A DNA stretch of 64,000 nt. Origin: Polaromonas sp. (lineage in GTDB: Bacteria > Pseudomonadota > Gammaproteobacteria > Burkholderiales > Burkholderiaceae_C). The stretch spans positions 62,001-126,000 of the forward strand of contig JAAFIP010000008.1 of the NCBI GenBank assembly GCA_013297865.1, in the 5' to 3' direction. The position numbers were made by a program, and so were the translations under genes. Below are positions 8,572 through 17,857 of this stretch, piece by piece (positions within the stretch are counted from its first letter, which is position 1; each line of letters starts with the position of its first letter). The notes beneath the pieces were generated by a model that did not search any database, was not told where the DNA came from, and was given only the letters and a program-made list of their open reading frames with translations.

Positions 8572-9324
8572 CTAGGATTTGAGGGTATCCCGGTAATGAC
8601 TTTCCAGCATATGTGTGAGCGCTTCCTTGCTGTGAGAGGACGAAAACTGCGCACCTAATTTGACCTTGATGGTCAAAGGAAGTGACGGTTTTTTCCAAAT
8701 AGGCCACAGTTTTCCAAGATAAATTGTGCTGAATTCGACAAATACGGTCTGAATTGGTGTTAGGGAACGCAAAGCGATCAAGGCTGCCGTGTGGTCAAAC
8801 GCATTAATTGGGTGCTGTACGGTGCGCGTGCTTTCAGGAAATAGTAACAAATGGGCCCCCTGGGAGAGCTCGTGGCAGGCCTGTTTGATCAAGTGCATCG
8901 GGTCTTCGTTACTGATGTATCCAGACACATGTGCACCCGGCCCAAAAAGTACATTGCTTTTCAGGCCCGCTTTCATGACGCAGGTGGCCTTGGGCAAACG
9001 TGAAAGCAAAATGACGGCATCCAACAGAGAGGGATGGTTGGCCACAATGATCAAGGGGTACTGGCCCACCAAGGCGTCCAGGGCAGAGCAATCAAGCCGA
9101 ACACAGCAAAACCGCTGCAAAAATGCCAGATAAGTCCGAAATCCCCAGGCGATAGCTCGGCGGGCCATAGGGATACGCCAATGCGCTGGCAAGAGCGAAA
9201 GAATCAATGCGAAAGGCAGGGCCAGCAGACACATCAAGGCCAGGGCACCCAAGCCCAGCACCATGGCCAAGCACTCATAAGCTGCCCAGCACGTGGCAGC
9301 CAGGCGGCTCAAAACTCGTTGCAT
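8572..9324 (-). CDS. PlsC-like 1-acyl-glycerol-3-phosphate acyltransferase
   Basis: A membrane-associated acyltransferase with an N-terminal hydrophobic segment (GLGALALMCLLALPFALILS) and the family motifs IIVANHPSLLDAVIL (catalytic NHxxxxD) and LLLFPESTRT. It would transfer an acyl group, perhaps the aryl polyene, to a hydroxyl on a lipid or glycerol acceptor. The ATG at 9322-9324 is preferred; an in-frame TTG at 9363 would add 13 residues and begin just after the halogenase stop. This gene and the LpxL-like gene at 19660 give the cluster two different acyltransferases. Confidence 0.8.
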   Translation of the reverse strand: MQRVLSRLAATCWAAYECLAMVLGLGALALMCLLALPFALILSLLPAHWRIPMARRAIAWGFRTYLAFLQRFCCVRLDCSALDALVGQYPLIIVANHPSLLDAVILLSRLPKATCVMKAGLKSNVLFGPGAHVSGYISNEDPMHLIKQACHELSQGAHLLLFPESTRTVQHPINAFDHTAALIALRSLTPIQTVFVEFSTIYLGKLWPIWKKPSLPLTIKVKLGAQFSSSHSKEALTHMLESHYRDTLKS

Positions 9325-9367
9325 GCCAAACGGCCTAATCAGTACATTACAGGACGATCGCAATCAT

Positions 9368-10993
9368 CTAGGCAGCGGCGCCAAACAGATACTGGGCTTT
9401 GCGATTCTTGGTTTGAGCGTAAACGGCTGGCTGGATCAAGGCCAGCAAGGCCTGGGCGTTGAGATCGGGGTATTCGCTCTGCGCTGTGATCACAATTTCA
9501 CACGCCAGCGCTTCCAGCTGCTGCAACTGCTGGTCAATGCGTTGGGCAAACTGGGCGTCGGTGAGCTCGTCGCGCAGCTCCTTGTTGAGCTTGGCAAACC
9601 ATTCAAGACCGGCCTGGTCCAGCATTTGCGGCAGGTTGCGCTTGGCGCTGACCTCGCTCCATGCGCGCAGGAAAAGCTGCATTTCACGGTTGATGTGCTG
9701 GATATTGCCGAGCTTTGACTGCATGCGCGCCATGCACGACACGTCAATGAGCTTGTTCTGGAAGAACAGCTGGCACATCACACCCCAATAGTAGGTGTAG
9801 TCCCAGATCACCTTGACTGGCAGTACCTCTGGGTCGCCAAAGATCTTGTACTGGTCGGTGTACAGGGTGAGCATGTTCTGGTAGAGCGAAAAGTAAATCT
9901 GCTCATAGATTTTGGCCACCATGGCAGTGGCGCCTTGTGCACGGTCAAGCGCAATGAGCTCGGTGATGTAGGTGTTGGAGATGGCGATGAAATCGCTGCC
10001 TGGAGAGTAAAACGGGTCCAGAAACAGGCCTGCTTCGCCGGTCAAGGCCCAGCGGTGCTCGCCAGAGAACACTTGTTTGCAGCCGTAGGAAAATCGCTTG
10101 AAGAAGCCAAAGTCCTGCAGTTTTTCGCGCTGTGTGTCCAGCGCATCGAACAGCCTGGGTTGGTGTACTTTGAGCCAATCCATCGATTTTTCAAAAGAAT
10201 TGAGCTGGTCAATCGGATGCAGCTTGGCATCGGCCACGATGCCTACAGAATGGGACCCTGATGACAGTGGTATCAGCCAGGCCCAGTAGCCCTCTCCCAC
10301 CAGATGGTTGGTGGAAAGCCAGCGGTTGCGCGGATAGCAGCGATCCAGCCAGTTTTCGTCGGTGGACCAATCGTTGACGTCAATGCGGTCCGATATGCGA
10401 AACCATACGGCGTTGGCATCATGGTCATTGAGCTCAGCCAGGTTCAGGCGGCGCTTGACCAGCCCGGCTCGGCCAGAGGCGTCGACAAGCCATTGGGGCT
10501 GCAAGGAGTGTGTTTGGCCCGCTTTTTCATAGGTGATAGAGTGGGATCCGCGGCTTTGAGACACCTCAAACTGCTTGATCATCGCTCCGTCCACAAAATG
10601 CACGCCCCGTTCCTGGGCCAATTTGGCGAGCTGGTTTTCAAAGATGCCGCGGTCCAGCTGGTAGCTGGGCGTGGATAAAACCCGGCTGGCACCTAGCTCG
10701 GTGACCTGGTCCAGATCACGGCGGCCGTCGGAGAAAAAGAAGCGAAAACCGAATTTTTTCAGCTGATCGGCATCCAGATGGGGCTTGAGTCCCAGTACCT
10801 TCTCGAAGTAATGGGCGCCAATCTCCACCGAAGACTCGCCAACTTTGTGCGCAGCCTTGGGTACAGGGTGGGTGCGACGCTCAAGCACGGTAATATCCAG
10901 TTCAGGCATGCGTTGCTTGAGCTGCAAAGACAGCGTCAAACCTGCCAAACCACCACCCATGATGACTACATCTGAAGAATTCGAATTGTGCAT
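9368..10993 (-). CDS. Flavin-dependent halogenase-like FAD protein
   Basis: A 541-residue protein with an N-terminal FAD-binding GGGLAG (residues 13-18) and HKVGESSVEIG. At residues 237-242 it has W-A-W-L-I-P, which fits the WxWxIP motif that marks flavin-dependent halogenases. A second FAD segment with GEAGLFLDPFYSPGSDF follows near 319. It would chlorinate or brominate an aromatic or polyene carbon, using FADH2 supplied by a separate reductase. Xanthomonadins are brominated aryl polyenes, so this fits. It is first in the leftward block, 50 bp from the divergent exporter gene. A non-halogenating hydroxylase of the same fold remains possible. Confidence 0.8.
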   Translation of the reverse strand: MHNSNSSDVVIMGGGLAGLTLSLQLKQRMPELDITVLERRTHPVPKAAHKVGESSVEIGAHYFEKVLGLKPHLDADQLKKFGFRFFFSDGRRDLDQVTELGASRVLSTPSYQLDRGIFENQLAKLAQERGVHFVDGAMIKQFEVSQSRGSHSITYEKAGQTHSLQPQWLVDASGRAGLVKRRLNLAELNDHDANAVWFRISDRIDVNDWSTDENWLDRCYPRNRWLSTNHLVGEGYWAWLIPLSSGSHSVGIVADAKLHPIDQLNSFEKSMDWLKVHQPRLFDALDTQREKLQDFGFFKRFSYGCKQVFSGEHRWALTGEAGLFLDPFYSPGSDFIAISNTYITELIALDRAQGATAMVAKIYEQIYFSLYQNMLTLYTDQYKIFGDPEVLPVKVIWDYTYYWGVMCQLFFQNKLIDVSCMARMQSKLGNIQHINREMQLFLRAWSEVSAKRNLPQMLDQAGLEWFAKLNKELRDELTDAQFAQRIDQQLQQLEALACEIVITAQSEYPDLNAQALLALIQPAVYAQTKNRKAQYLFGAAA

Positions 10994-11043
10994 GCTAGCG
11001 ATTCTTTAAAAACAACCAGGATCTCTGTTACAGCAAGGCTATC

Positions 11044-13518
11044 ATGGATAATCATAGTGGTATTCACGCTATGAAAAAACTATTACAACCTGCCATCGTT
11101 TGCTGGCTGATATTTTCGCTGATTTGCGGCTGGATTGTGGCTCGCTCACAATTCACCGCAGATATGTCGGCCTTTTTGCCAAGAGACCCGTCGGCCCGGC
11201 AGCAAATTCTGATCGACCAGATCAGCGAGGGCTTTGCCTCCAGAGCACTGATCGTGGCCATTGAGGGCGCTCCAGCGCCCGTTTTGGCCCAATTGTCTGG
11301 CAACTTAGGCCAGCAATTGCGCCAGTCAACCCATTTTTCCAGTGTCAACAATGGGCAATCGACTACGGCTGAAAAAGACCAGGCCTTGCTGGTTAACAAC
11401 AGATACCTGCTGAGTCCCGCCATGGGGCCGCAGCGCATGTCAGTCGATGGCTTGCGCGCTGCCGTGATGGACAGCCTGGCAGAAATCGGCAGCGCCACGG
11501 GCCTGTTCAGTAAAGCCCTGCTTGGCAAAGACCCCACGGGCGAATCCATTGAACTGATCAAGCGGGTGATCCCTGCGGCAGAGTTGACCCAGCTCAATGG
11601 GGTATGGATGAATGCAGACAAGAGCCGTGCGATGCTGCTGCTGCAGACCCGCGCGCAGGGCTCCGACCTGGACGCCCAGGAGGCCGCGCATGCTGCCATC
11701 TTGCAGGGTTTTGCTCAGGCGAAAAATGCTGGGGGTGCTGATGCCGCATCGGCAAAACTTCAATTTTCTGGCCCCAGTGTATTTGCCGTGAATTCACGCG
11801 ACACCATTCGATCCGAAGCGACGCGACTGTCATCTATTGGTACCCTGCTGGTGCTGTGTCTGCTGTGGTTGATTTACCGATCTTTGACGACCCTGTTTCT
11901 TGGCATCATTCCTGTTGTTACCGGGGCTGTAGCGGGCATTGCCGCAGTGGGCCTGGGTTTTCCAGCGGTGCATGGGATGACTTTGGGATTTGGAATCACG
12001 CTAATCGGTGAGGCGGTGGACTATGCGATTTATCTGTTCATGCAGCACACTCGCAGGCCCGACGACGGTGCGCACTCTGCAGACCAGCGTGCACAGTCTT
12101 TCGCTCAATCGTTTTGGCCCACGATCCGCCTGGGCGTGCTCACCTCGGTATTTGGTTTCAGCACCTTACTGCTGTCAGGCTTCACAGGCTTGGCGCAACT
12201 AGGGCTTTTCTCCATTACTGGCATTGTTGTGGCGGCGCTGGTGACGCGATTTGTCCTGCCCAAGCTGCTGCCTGCCGGGTTCTACGTGCGCCAGCCGGTC
12301 AGATTGGGGCAGTTTTTAAAGCGGGCCGCCCATATGCTGGCACGCCTGAAGCCAGCGGCTCTGGTGATGCTGCTGGTATGCCTGGCGGTGATCGCCCTGC
12401 GATGGGAGACTCTGTGGAGTGTAGAGTTGGGAGGGTTGAGCCCGGTTCCCAGTGCTGCCCAGCAACTCGATGCGGAGCTGCGCGCCCAGATGGGCGCTGC
12501 CGACTCAGGCTTGCTGGTGGTTTTGCAGGCACCCTCCAGTGAAGAGGCCTTGCAACTGAGCGAGCAGGTCAGCGCCCGTCTGGAGCCGCTCGTCGCATCA
12601 GGTGTATTGGGCGGCTTTGAAGCTCCCTCTGTATACCTTCCCAGCGTGAAAACGCAATTGCAACGGCAGGCCAGCTTGCCCGACGCTGACGAACTGAAAA
12701 AGCGCACGTCCCTGGCGCTTACGGGTTTGCCACTGCAAGCCGACAAACTGGAAGAGTTTTTTGCGGATGTGGCGCGCTCTAAAGCACGCCAACCTCTGAC
12801 GCGCGCTGATTTGGATGACAGCTCACTGGGGCTGGGGGTCGATGCCTTGCTGTCGTCCAGCAGCCGTACGCCAGCGCGCTGGACTGCGCTGGTGGTCTTG
12901 CGTGCGCCGCAACCCAATGCAGCCGAGCGATCTATTGATATCACCACCATCCAGCAGGCAGTTGCCAATGTGGGCAATGCAAAAGACGCGGCAGTGTATG
13001 TGATGGCTCTAAGAACCGAGGCTGGCGATCTCTATCGGGCTTATCTTCAAGAGGCGATACGCCTGACGGCCGCCGGTTTCGCTGCGATTGTGGTGCTGCT
13101 TTTCATCACGTTTCGGTCATGGCGGCATGTGGCGCGCGTGGTGCTGCCCTTGTTGGTGGCGATGGTGACCGTGGCTGCCATCATTGTTCAGGTCAAGGGG
13201 AGCCTGAGCTTGTTGCACCTGGTGGGGCTGCTGCTGGTCATGGCGGTCGGTTCAAACTACGCCTTGTTCTTCAATCAGCCTTCCCAGAAGGCGAATCCAT
13301 CACCACCCAGTGACAACGACAACGATATCCTGTGCTCGTTGCTGTTTGCCAACCTGACGACGGTACTGGGCTTTGGCCTGCTGGCTTTTTCGAGTGTGCC
13401 CGTCATGAATGCCATTGGCCTGACGGTAGGGCTGGGTACTTTTCTTGCCTTAATATTGTCAGCCATCTTTTCCAACGCAGGTGCTTGGTCCCAAAAACCT
13501 GAAACCGGGCAGGCATAA
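11044..13518 (+). CDS. MMPL/RND-type exporter
   Basis: An 824-residue inner-membrane protein with the RND plan: one N-terminal membrane helix, a periplasmic domain, a helix block at about 259-420, a second periplasmic domain, and a final helix block at about 669-820. The two halves resemble each other. It belongs to the predicted exporter group found in aryl polyene clusters and would move the lipid-like pigment toward the periplasm, perhaps handing over to the LolA-like protein at 19079. Start ATG 11044 has AAGG upstream; an ATG at 11071 is the alternative. It heads the rightward block and abuts the next gene (TAA directly followed by ATG). Confidence 0.85.
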   Translation: MDNHSGIHAMKKLLQPAIVCWLIFSLICGWIVARSQFTADMSAFLPRDPSARQQILIDQISEGFASRALIVAIEGAPAPVLAQLSGNLGQQLRQSTHFSSVNNGQSTTAEKDQALLVNNRYLLSPAMGPQRMSVDGLRAAVMDSLAEIGSATGLFSKALLGKDPTGESIELIKRVIPAAELTQLNGVWMNADKSRAMLLLQTRAQGSDLDAQEAAHAAILQGFAQAKNAGGADAASAKLQFSGPSVFAVNSRDTIRSEATRLSSIGTLLVLCLLWLIYRSLTTLFLGIIPVVTGAVAGIAAVGLGFPAVHGMTLGFGITLIGEAVDYAIYLFMQHTRRPDDGAHSADQRAQSFAQSFWPTIRLGVLTSVFGFSTLLLSGFTGLAQLGLFSITGIVVAALVTRFVLPKLLPAGFYVRQPVRLGQFLKRAAHMLARLKPAALVMLLVCLAVIALRWETLWSVELGGLSPVPSAAQQLDAELRAQMGAADSGLLVVLQAPSSEEALQLSEQVSARLEPLVASGVLGGFEAPSVYLPSVKTQLQRQASLPDADELKKRTSLALTGLPLQADKLEEFFADVARSKARQPLTRADLDDSSLGLGVDALLSSSSRTPARWTALVVLRAPQPNAAERSIDITTIQQAVANVGNAKDAAVYVMALRTEAGDLYRAYLQEAIRLTAAGFAAIVVLLFITFRSWRHVARVVLPLLVAMVTVAAIIVQVKGSLSLLHLVGLLLVMAVGSNYALFFNQPSQKANPSPPSDNDNDILCSLLFANLTTVLGFGLLAFSSVPVMNAIGLTVGLGTFLALILSAIFSNAGAWSQKPETGQA

Positions 13519-14313
13519 ATGCATACCTTTTTGTACAGTGTCAAAATTCTCATTTCAGTCGCCGCGATATTGTTATCAGGATGCATGCTGCTGCCCCGCT
13601 CTACGGAGGGTGTTATGGACAAGGTAGATGACTTATTGACTTGTACAGTGCGGCCCGATACGTTGATCGTGATGCTGCCGGGCGCCTATGACAAACCACA
13701 GGACCTGGTAGATCAGGGCTTCATCAGCGCAGTGCGCAAGCGCAATATCTACGCAGATGTTCAGGTGGTCGATGCGCATTTGGGCTACTACTCCAACCAG
13801 CAGATCATTCAACGCCTGGATCAGGAGGTGGTGCAGCCAGCCAAGGCCAAGGGCTACCGCAACATCTGGTTTGCAGGCATATCCCTGGGTGGTTTCGGCT
13901 CCTTGCTATATAGCAAGGAAAAACCGGGTCAGTTGACCGGAATATTTTTAATGGCCCCGTACATGGGCTCCAGAGAAATATCGGCGCAGGTGCAAAAGCA
14001 GGGCGGTCTGCAGACGTGGACACCCGATGCTGCAGCACCAGCCAGTCTGGATATAGATCTGTGGCGCTGGCTCAAGGGCTACGCATCAAAGAGCGCAGGC
14101 ATGCCTGCAACCTATATCGGTTTTGGATTGAGTGACCGATTTGCCAAACCCAACCAGCTTTTGGCAGACACCTTGCCCAAAGAAAACAGTTTTTCCATCC
14201 CGGGGGGCCACGACTGGATCACCTGGCAGCAAGTCTGGGCCAGTTTTCTGGACACCGCTAAGATTGCGCGTATCGACGCAGCCTCTGCGCAGTGTGCAGC
14301 TCGGCCTCTATGA
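13519..14313 (+). CDS. Lipoprotein with alpha/beta-hydrolase fold
   Basis: A 264-residue protein with a lipoprotein signal (AAILLSGCM, Cys about residue 22) followed by an alpha/beta-hydrolase domain. The nucleophile elbow is GISLGGFG and a late GGHDW segment could hold the catalytic His. A membrane-anchored hydrolase in a pigment cluster could act as a thioesterase or esterase on the finished chain; the cluster has no separate 4HBT-type thioesterase, so this gene is a candidate for that step (inference). The ATG follows the exporter stop codon directly, and its own TGA overlaps the next ATG. Confidence 0.75.
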   Translation: MHTFLYSVKILISVAAILLSGCMLLPRSTEGVMDKVDDLLTCTVRPDTLIVMLPGAYDKPQDLVDQGFISAVRKRNIYADVQVVDAHLGYYSNQQIIQRLDQEVVQPAKAKGYRNIWFAGISLGGFGSLLYSKEKPGQLTGIFLMAPYMGSREISAQVQKQGGLQTWTPDAAAPASLDIDLWRWLKGYASKSAGMPATYIGFGLSDRFAKPNQLLADTLPKENSFSIPGGHDWITWQQVWASFLDTAKIARIDAASAQCAARPL

Positions 14314-15122
14314 GCATGGGACATTGGCAACCCTCCATGGCCATCAAGGCATCGGCGGCAGTGCACGTGGGCGCTGCTGTGGCCTGGGCTGGCGGTATGG
14401 CATGGCCCTGGAGTGCTGGGGCGCTGATTGCCAATCATGCCATCCTTACTCTCGCGGGTCTGTGGCCGCGCAGCACGCTGCTGGGTTCCAACATGCGCCA
14501 GTTGCCGCAGGCCGCTGTCAAAGCAGGGCAGATTGCGATCACGATAGACGATGGACCCCATCCGGAGATTACGCCCAGAGTTCTGGATATTCTGGATATC
14601 TATCAAGCCAAAGCGAGTTTTTTCTGCATCGGTGAGAAGGTGCTTGCGCATCCGCAGATCGCGCGCGAGATTCTCGCTCGGGGGCACAGCATAGAAAACC
14701 ACAGCAATACCCACCGCCATCATTTTTCTGTGATGGGCATGGGCGCGCTGCGCAGGGAAATATCTGCGGCGCAAGCATCCATTGCGCAAACCACAGGGTA
14801 TCAGCCACGCTACTTCCGTGCACCTGCGGGCTTGCGCAGCCCTTTGCTGGATCCTGTGTTGCAGGAGCTGGGGCTGCAGCTTACCAGCTGGACCCGTCGG
14901 GGCTTTGATACAGTACGCAATGACGCAGCTCAGGTACTTTCCCGATTGGAGCAGGGCTTGGCCGCAGGGGATATTTTGCTGCTGCACGACGGTAACTGTG
15001 CACTGACTGCCCAGGGCAACCCTGTCATTATGGAAGTCCTGCCACAACTGCTGGACCGCGTCGTGCGCAGTGGACTCAAGCCCATTTCTTTACACCATCT
15101 ATCCTCAAACGACAGCAACTGA
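14310..15122 (+). CDS. NodB-type polysaccharide deacetylase
   Basis: A 270-residue protein with an N-terminal hydrophobic region and a NodB domain. Metal-binding and catalytic residues are visible as TIDDGPHPEITPRVLDIL (Asp80, Asp81) and ENHSNTHRHHF (His131, His135), with a late LLLHDGN motif. It would remove acetyl groups from an N-acetyl sugar. ATG 14310 overlaps the previous stop as ATGA, showing translational coupling. Alongside the glycosyltransferase at 23540, it suggests an amino-sugar head group on the pigment lipid (inference). Confidence 0.8.
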   Translation: MSMGHWQPSMAIKASAAVHVGAAVAWAGGMAWPWSAGALIANHAILTLAGLWPRSTLLGSNMRQLPQAAVKAGQIAITIDDGPHPEITPRVLDILDIYQAKASFFCIGEKVLAHPQIAREILARGHSIENHSNTHRHHFSVMGMGALRREISAAQASIAQTTGYQPRYFRAPAGLRSPLLDPVLQELGLQLTSWTRRGFDTVRNDAAQVLSRLEQGLAAGDILLLHDGNCALTAQGNPVIMEVLPQLLDRVVRSGLKPISLHHLSSNDSN

Positions 15123-15124
15123 CA

Positions 15125-15865
15125 ATGCGCAACGATTCCACATTTGAAAAACGATTGTTCGATACCGCGGTAGAGCCGTACCGCCAGGCCGGCAAGTTTG
15201 CCTTGCACTTTGCCCGAGGTAAATTGTCGGGTGACCCGGTTTTCAGGGAAATTCTCCAGCGTGGCCTGATCGCTCCAGGCAGCCATGTGGTGGACATTGG
15301 CTGTGGACAAGGCCTCCTGAGCGCCTGGCTGATGGCTGCCGAAGCACTGTCAGCCCAGCCTGATTGGCCAGCTAACTGGGCGGCAGCACCAAGCCGAGCG
15401 ACTGTGCAGGGCATCGAACTGATGCCAGCAGACGTACAGCGGGCGAACAAGGCGCTTGCCGCACACGCAGATAAATATCACTTCGTGGTGGGAGATATGT
15501 GCACAACCCCATTTGACAAGGCCCAAGCGGTGGTGATACTGGATGTGCTGCACTATGTCCCCTATGCAGCGCAAGACGATGTACTGCGTCGCGTCAAGGA
15601 ATCTTTGCTGCCCGGTGGCGTGTTGATTTTGCGCATCGGCGACGCCAGCGCAGGCCTTGGATTCAAAATCAGCAACTGGGTCGATGCCATAGTGACATTT
15701 GTGCGTGGTCACAGTCTGTCACGTTTGTACTGCCGACCTCTGGACGAGTGGAAAAGCGCTTTGACGCAACTGGGGTTTCAGGTGGAGTCCAAGCCCATGA
15801 GTGAAGGAACACCATTTGCCAATGTGCTGCTCATCGCGCACATCGGTGCTCGAGATCAGGCCTGA
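15125..15865 (+). CDS. SAM-dependent methyltransferase
   Basis: Class I methyltransferase, 246 residues. The SAM-binding motif I is HVVDIGCGQGLLSAWL, followed by an acidic strand QGIELMP and a motif around VVILDVLHYVP. Methylation of the aryl head group is a common modification in aryl polyenes and is the likely role. It begins 2 bp after the deacetylase stop and is 3 bp ahead of the ketosynthase gene, so it is part of the rightward transcript. Confidence 0.8.
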   Translation: MRNDSTFEKRLFDTAVEPYRQAGKFALHFARGKLSGDPVFREILQRGLIAPGSHVVDIGCGQGLLSAWLMAAEALSAQPDWPANWAAAPSRATVQGIELMPADVQRANKALAAHADKYHFVVGDMCTTPFDKAQAVVILDVLHYVPYAAQDDVLRRVKESLLPGGVLILRIGDASAGLGFKISNWVDAIVTFVRGHSLSRLYCRPLDEWKSALTQLGFQVESKPMSEGTPFANVLLIAHIGARDQA

Positions 15866-15868
15866 CCT

Positions 15869-17062
15869 ATGCAGCCCATTTACGTATCGCACTACACTTT
15901 GTCGACCTGCCTGGGCTCGGGCAAGCAGGCTAACTGGGACGCACTCATGCAAGGGCGTACAGGCTTGAAGCCCTGCGTGTTTGAAACCGTCGTGTTGCCC
16001 ACATTCATCGGCGAAGTCCAAGGCGTAGACGACATCACGCTACCCGGCCATTTATCCCATCACCAGTGCCGCAACAACCAGTTGGCGCAACTGGCTTTGG
16101 AGCAGGACGATTTTGCAAACGCTGTAAGAGCCGCCATAGCCACTTACGGCGCTGGTCGCGTAGGAGTATTTCTGGGCACCAGCACATCAGGGATTCTGAG
16201 TACTGAACTAGCCTACCGGCAGCGCGATGCAGCAACAGGTGCCTTGCCCGGCGATTTCAGGTATGCGCAAACCCACAACACCTATTCAGTGGCAGGATTC
16301 GTGCGTGAATATTTTGCCTTGGCAGGCCCGGCTGTAGCTGTTTCGTCGGCCTGTTCGTCCAGTGCCAAGGTATTTGGCAATGCAGCCCGCATGATGGAGT
16401 GCGGGTTGATTGATGCGGCGATTGTGGGAGGCGTGGACAGCTTATGCCTGACGACCTTGTATGGTTTCAATTCTCTGGAATTGCTGTCTCCAGAACTTTG
16501 CCAGCCCTATGGCGCAGACCGCAGGGGTATTTCCATTTCAGAGGCAGCCGGGTTTGCCTTGCTGACCCGGGAAAAACCGCGCTCCCAGCCTGCTGTGGTA
16601 GTGGCAGGCATCGGGGAATCCAGTGATGCGCACCATATGTCTTCGCCCCACCCAGAAGGCGCGGGCGCTCTGGCGGCCATGCGGCAGGCCTTGGACATGG
16701 CACAACTGCAGACCGATCAGATTGGCTATATCAATCTGCACGGCACGGCTACCAAGAGCAATGATGCCGCCGAAGGGGCCGCCGTGAGCGCCTTGTTTGG
16801 CAACCGCGTGCCCTGCAGCTCCACCAAAGGCCACACCGGCCACGCCTTGGGTGCAGCGGGCATTATTGAAGCCGCCATTTGCATGCTGTCTATGCAGCAC
16901 GGGGTGCTACCAGGGGGCGCCAACACACAAGTTCTGGATCCTGACATAGGGGTGGAATATCTGTTGCACAATGCCAGCCGGTCTGTGGATGTGGTGATGA
17001 GTAACTCGTTTGGCTTCGGCGGTTCCAATTGCAGTCTGCTTTTGAAAAAGGAGCCTGCATGA
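15869..17062 (+). CDS. Beta-ketoacyl-ACP synthase, second copy
   Basis: Condensing enzyme of 397 residues with a full catalytic set: Cys162 in SSACSSSAKVFG, His291 in NLHGTATKSND, Lys320 and His325 in SSTKGHTGHALGAAG. Its closest logic is the ApeO/ApeR-type ketosynthase of aryl polyene clusters. The TGA overlaps the ATG of the next gene, a chain-length factor, suggesting that the two are made in equal amounts and pair as a heterodimer, as in type II polyketide systems. Confidence 0.87.
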   Translation: MQPIYVSHYTLSTCLGSGKQANWDALMQGRTGLKPCVFETVVLPTFIGEVQGVDDITLPGHLSHHQCRNNQLAQLALEQDDFANAVRAAIATYGAGRVGVFLGTSTSGILSTELAYRQRDAATGALPGDFRYAQTHNTYSVAGFVREYFALAGPAVAVSSACSSSAKVFGNAARMMECGLIDAAIVGGVDSLCLTTLYGFNSLELLSPELCQPYGADRRGISISEAAGFALLTREKPRSQPAVVVAGIGESSDAHHMSSPHPEGAGALAAMRQALDMAQLQTDQIGYINLHGTATKSNDAAEGAAVSALFGNRVPCSSTKGHTGHALGAAGIIEAAICMLSMQHGVLPGGANTQVLDPDIGVEYLLHNASRSVDVVMSNSFGFGGSNCSLLLKKEPA

Positions 17063-17856
17063 GTGCGGTCACTGTGTTTATTGAGTCCATAGGCCTGTGT
17101 GGACCAGGCTTGGAAAGCTGGGCGGCGGCGCGCCCCATGCTGCGCTCTGAAGTGCCCTATGTCCCTACCAAAACCATCATAGCGCCCTCAGCCTTTTTGC
17201 CGCCAGCTGAGCGCCGCCGTGTCGGCACGATTGTGAAGCTGGCTTTGGCAGCGGGCCACGACGCGCTGCTAGAGAGCCCGTATAAAGCCAGTGAGCTGCT
17301 GTCGGTGTTCAGCTCTTCAGGAGGCGATGGGGACAACTGCCATGCCATCTGTGAAGCGCTGGCCTCGTCGGACAGGCTGATTTCGCCCACGCGGTTTACC
17401 AATTCCGTGCACAACGCGCCTTCAGGCTACTGGGGCATTGCTTTGCAAGCGCGGCCTGCCAGCACCAGTCTGTGTGCCTATGATGGCAGTTTTTCCGCAG
17501 GCTTTCTGGAGGCCTGCACGCAGGCCATTACTGCGCGGGCACCGGTGCTCCTGCTGGCCTATGACGCGCCTTATCCCGAGCCCTTGCATGCAACGCGCAA
17601 GATTGCAGACAGCATCGGTGTTGCCTTGTTGCTCAGCCCGGTACGCACGCAGGCCAGTATCGCTGCATTGCAGGTGAGCCTGGGGCAACGCACGGTGGCT
17701 ACCATGCTAGATCCCCTGCTGGAGTCCCTGCGGCTGAGTGCGCCAGCCGCACGCAGCTTGCCACTGCTGCAAGCGGTAGCCCAGGGCGATCAAAGCAGTT
17801 TGCTGGCGCTGGATTTATTTGACAACCAGCAGTTGCTGGTACAGATGGTCGCCTGA
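17059..17856 (+). CDS. Beta-ketoacyl synthase chain-length factor
   Basis: A 265-residue ketosynthase N-terminal-like protein (Ketoacyl-synt_2 type). It has FLPPAERRRVGTIVKLALAAG near the start, typical of the family, and NAPSGYWGIALQARPAS. Where true ketosynthases have ACSSS it reads SLCAYDGSFSAGF, so the active-site Cys loop is not conserved and the protein is probably non-catalytic. It would pair with the preceding ketosynthase to set polyene length. ATG 17059 overlaps the previous stop and has AAGGAG upstream, which decides the start against the ATG at 17029. Confidence 0.83.
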   Translation: MSAVTVFIESIGLCGPGLESWAAARPMLRSEVPYVPTKTIIAPSAFLPPAERRRVGTIVKLALAAGHDALLESPYKASELLSVFSSSGGDGDNCHAICEALASSDRLISPTRFTNSVHNAPSGYWGIALQARPASTSLCAYDGSFSAGFLEACTQAITARAPVLLLAYDAPYPEPLHATRKIADSIGVALLLSPVRTQASIAALQVSLGQRTVATMLDPLLESLRLSAPAARSLPLLQAVAQGDQSSLLALDLFDNQQLLVQMVA

Positions 17857-17857
17857 C

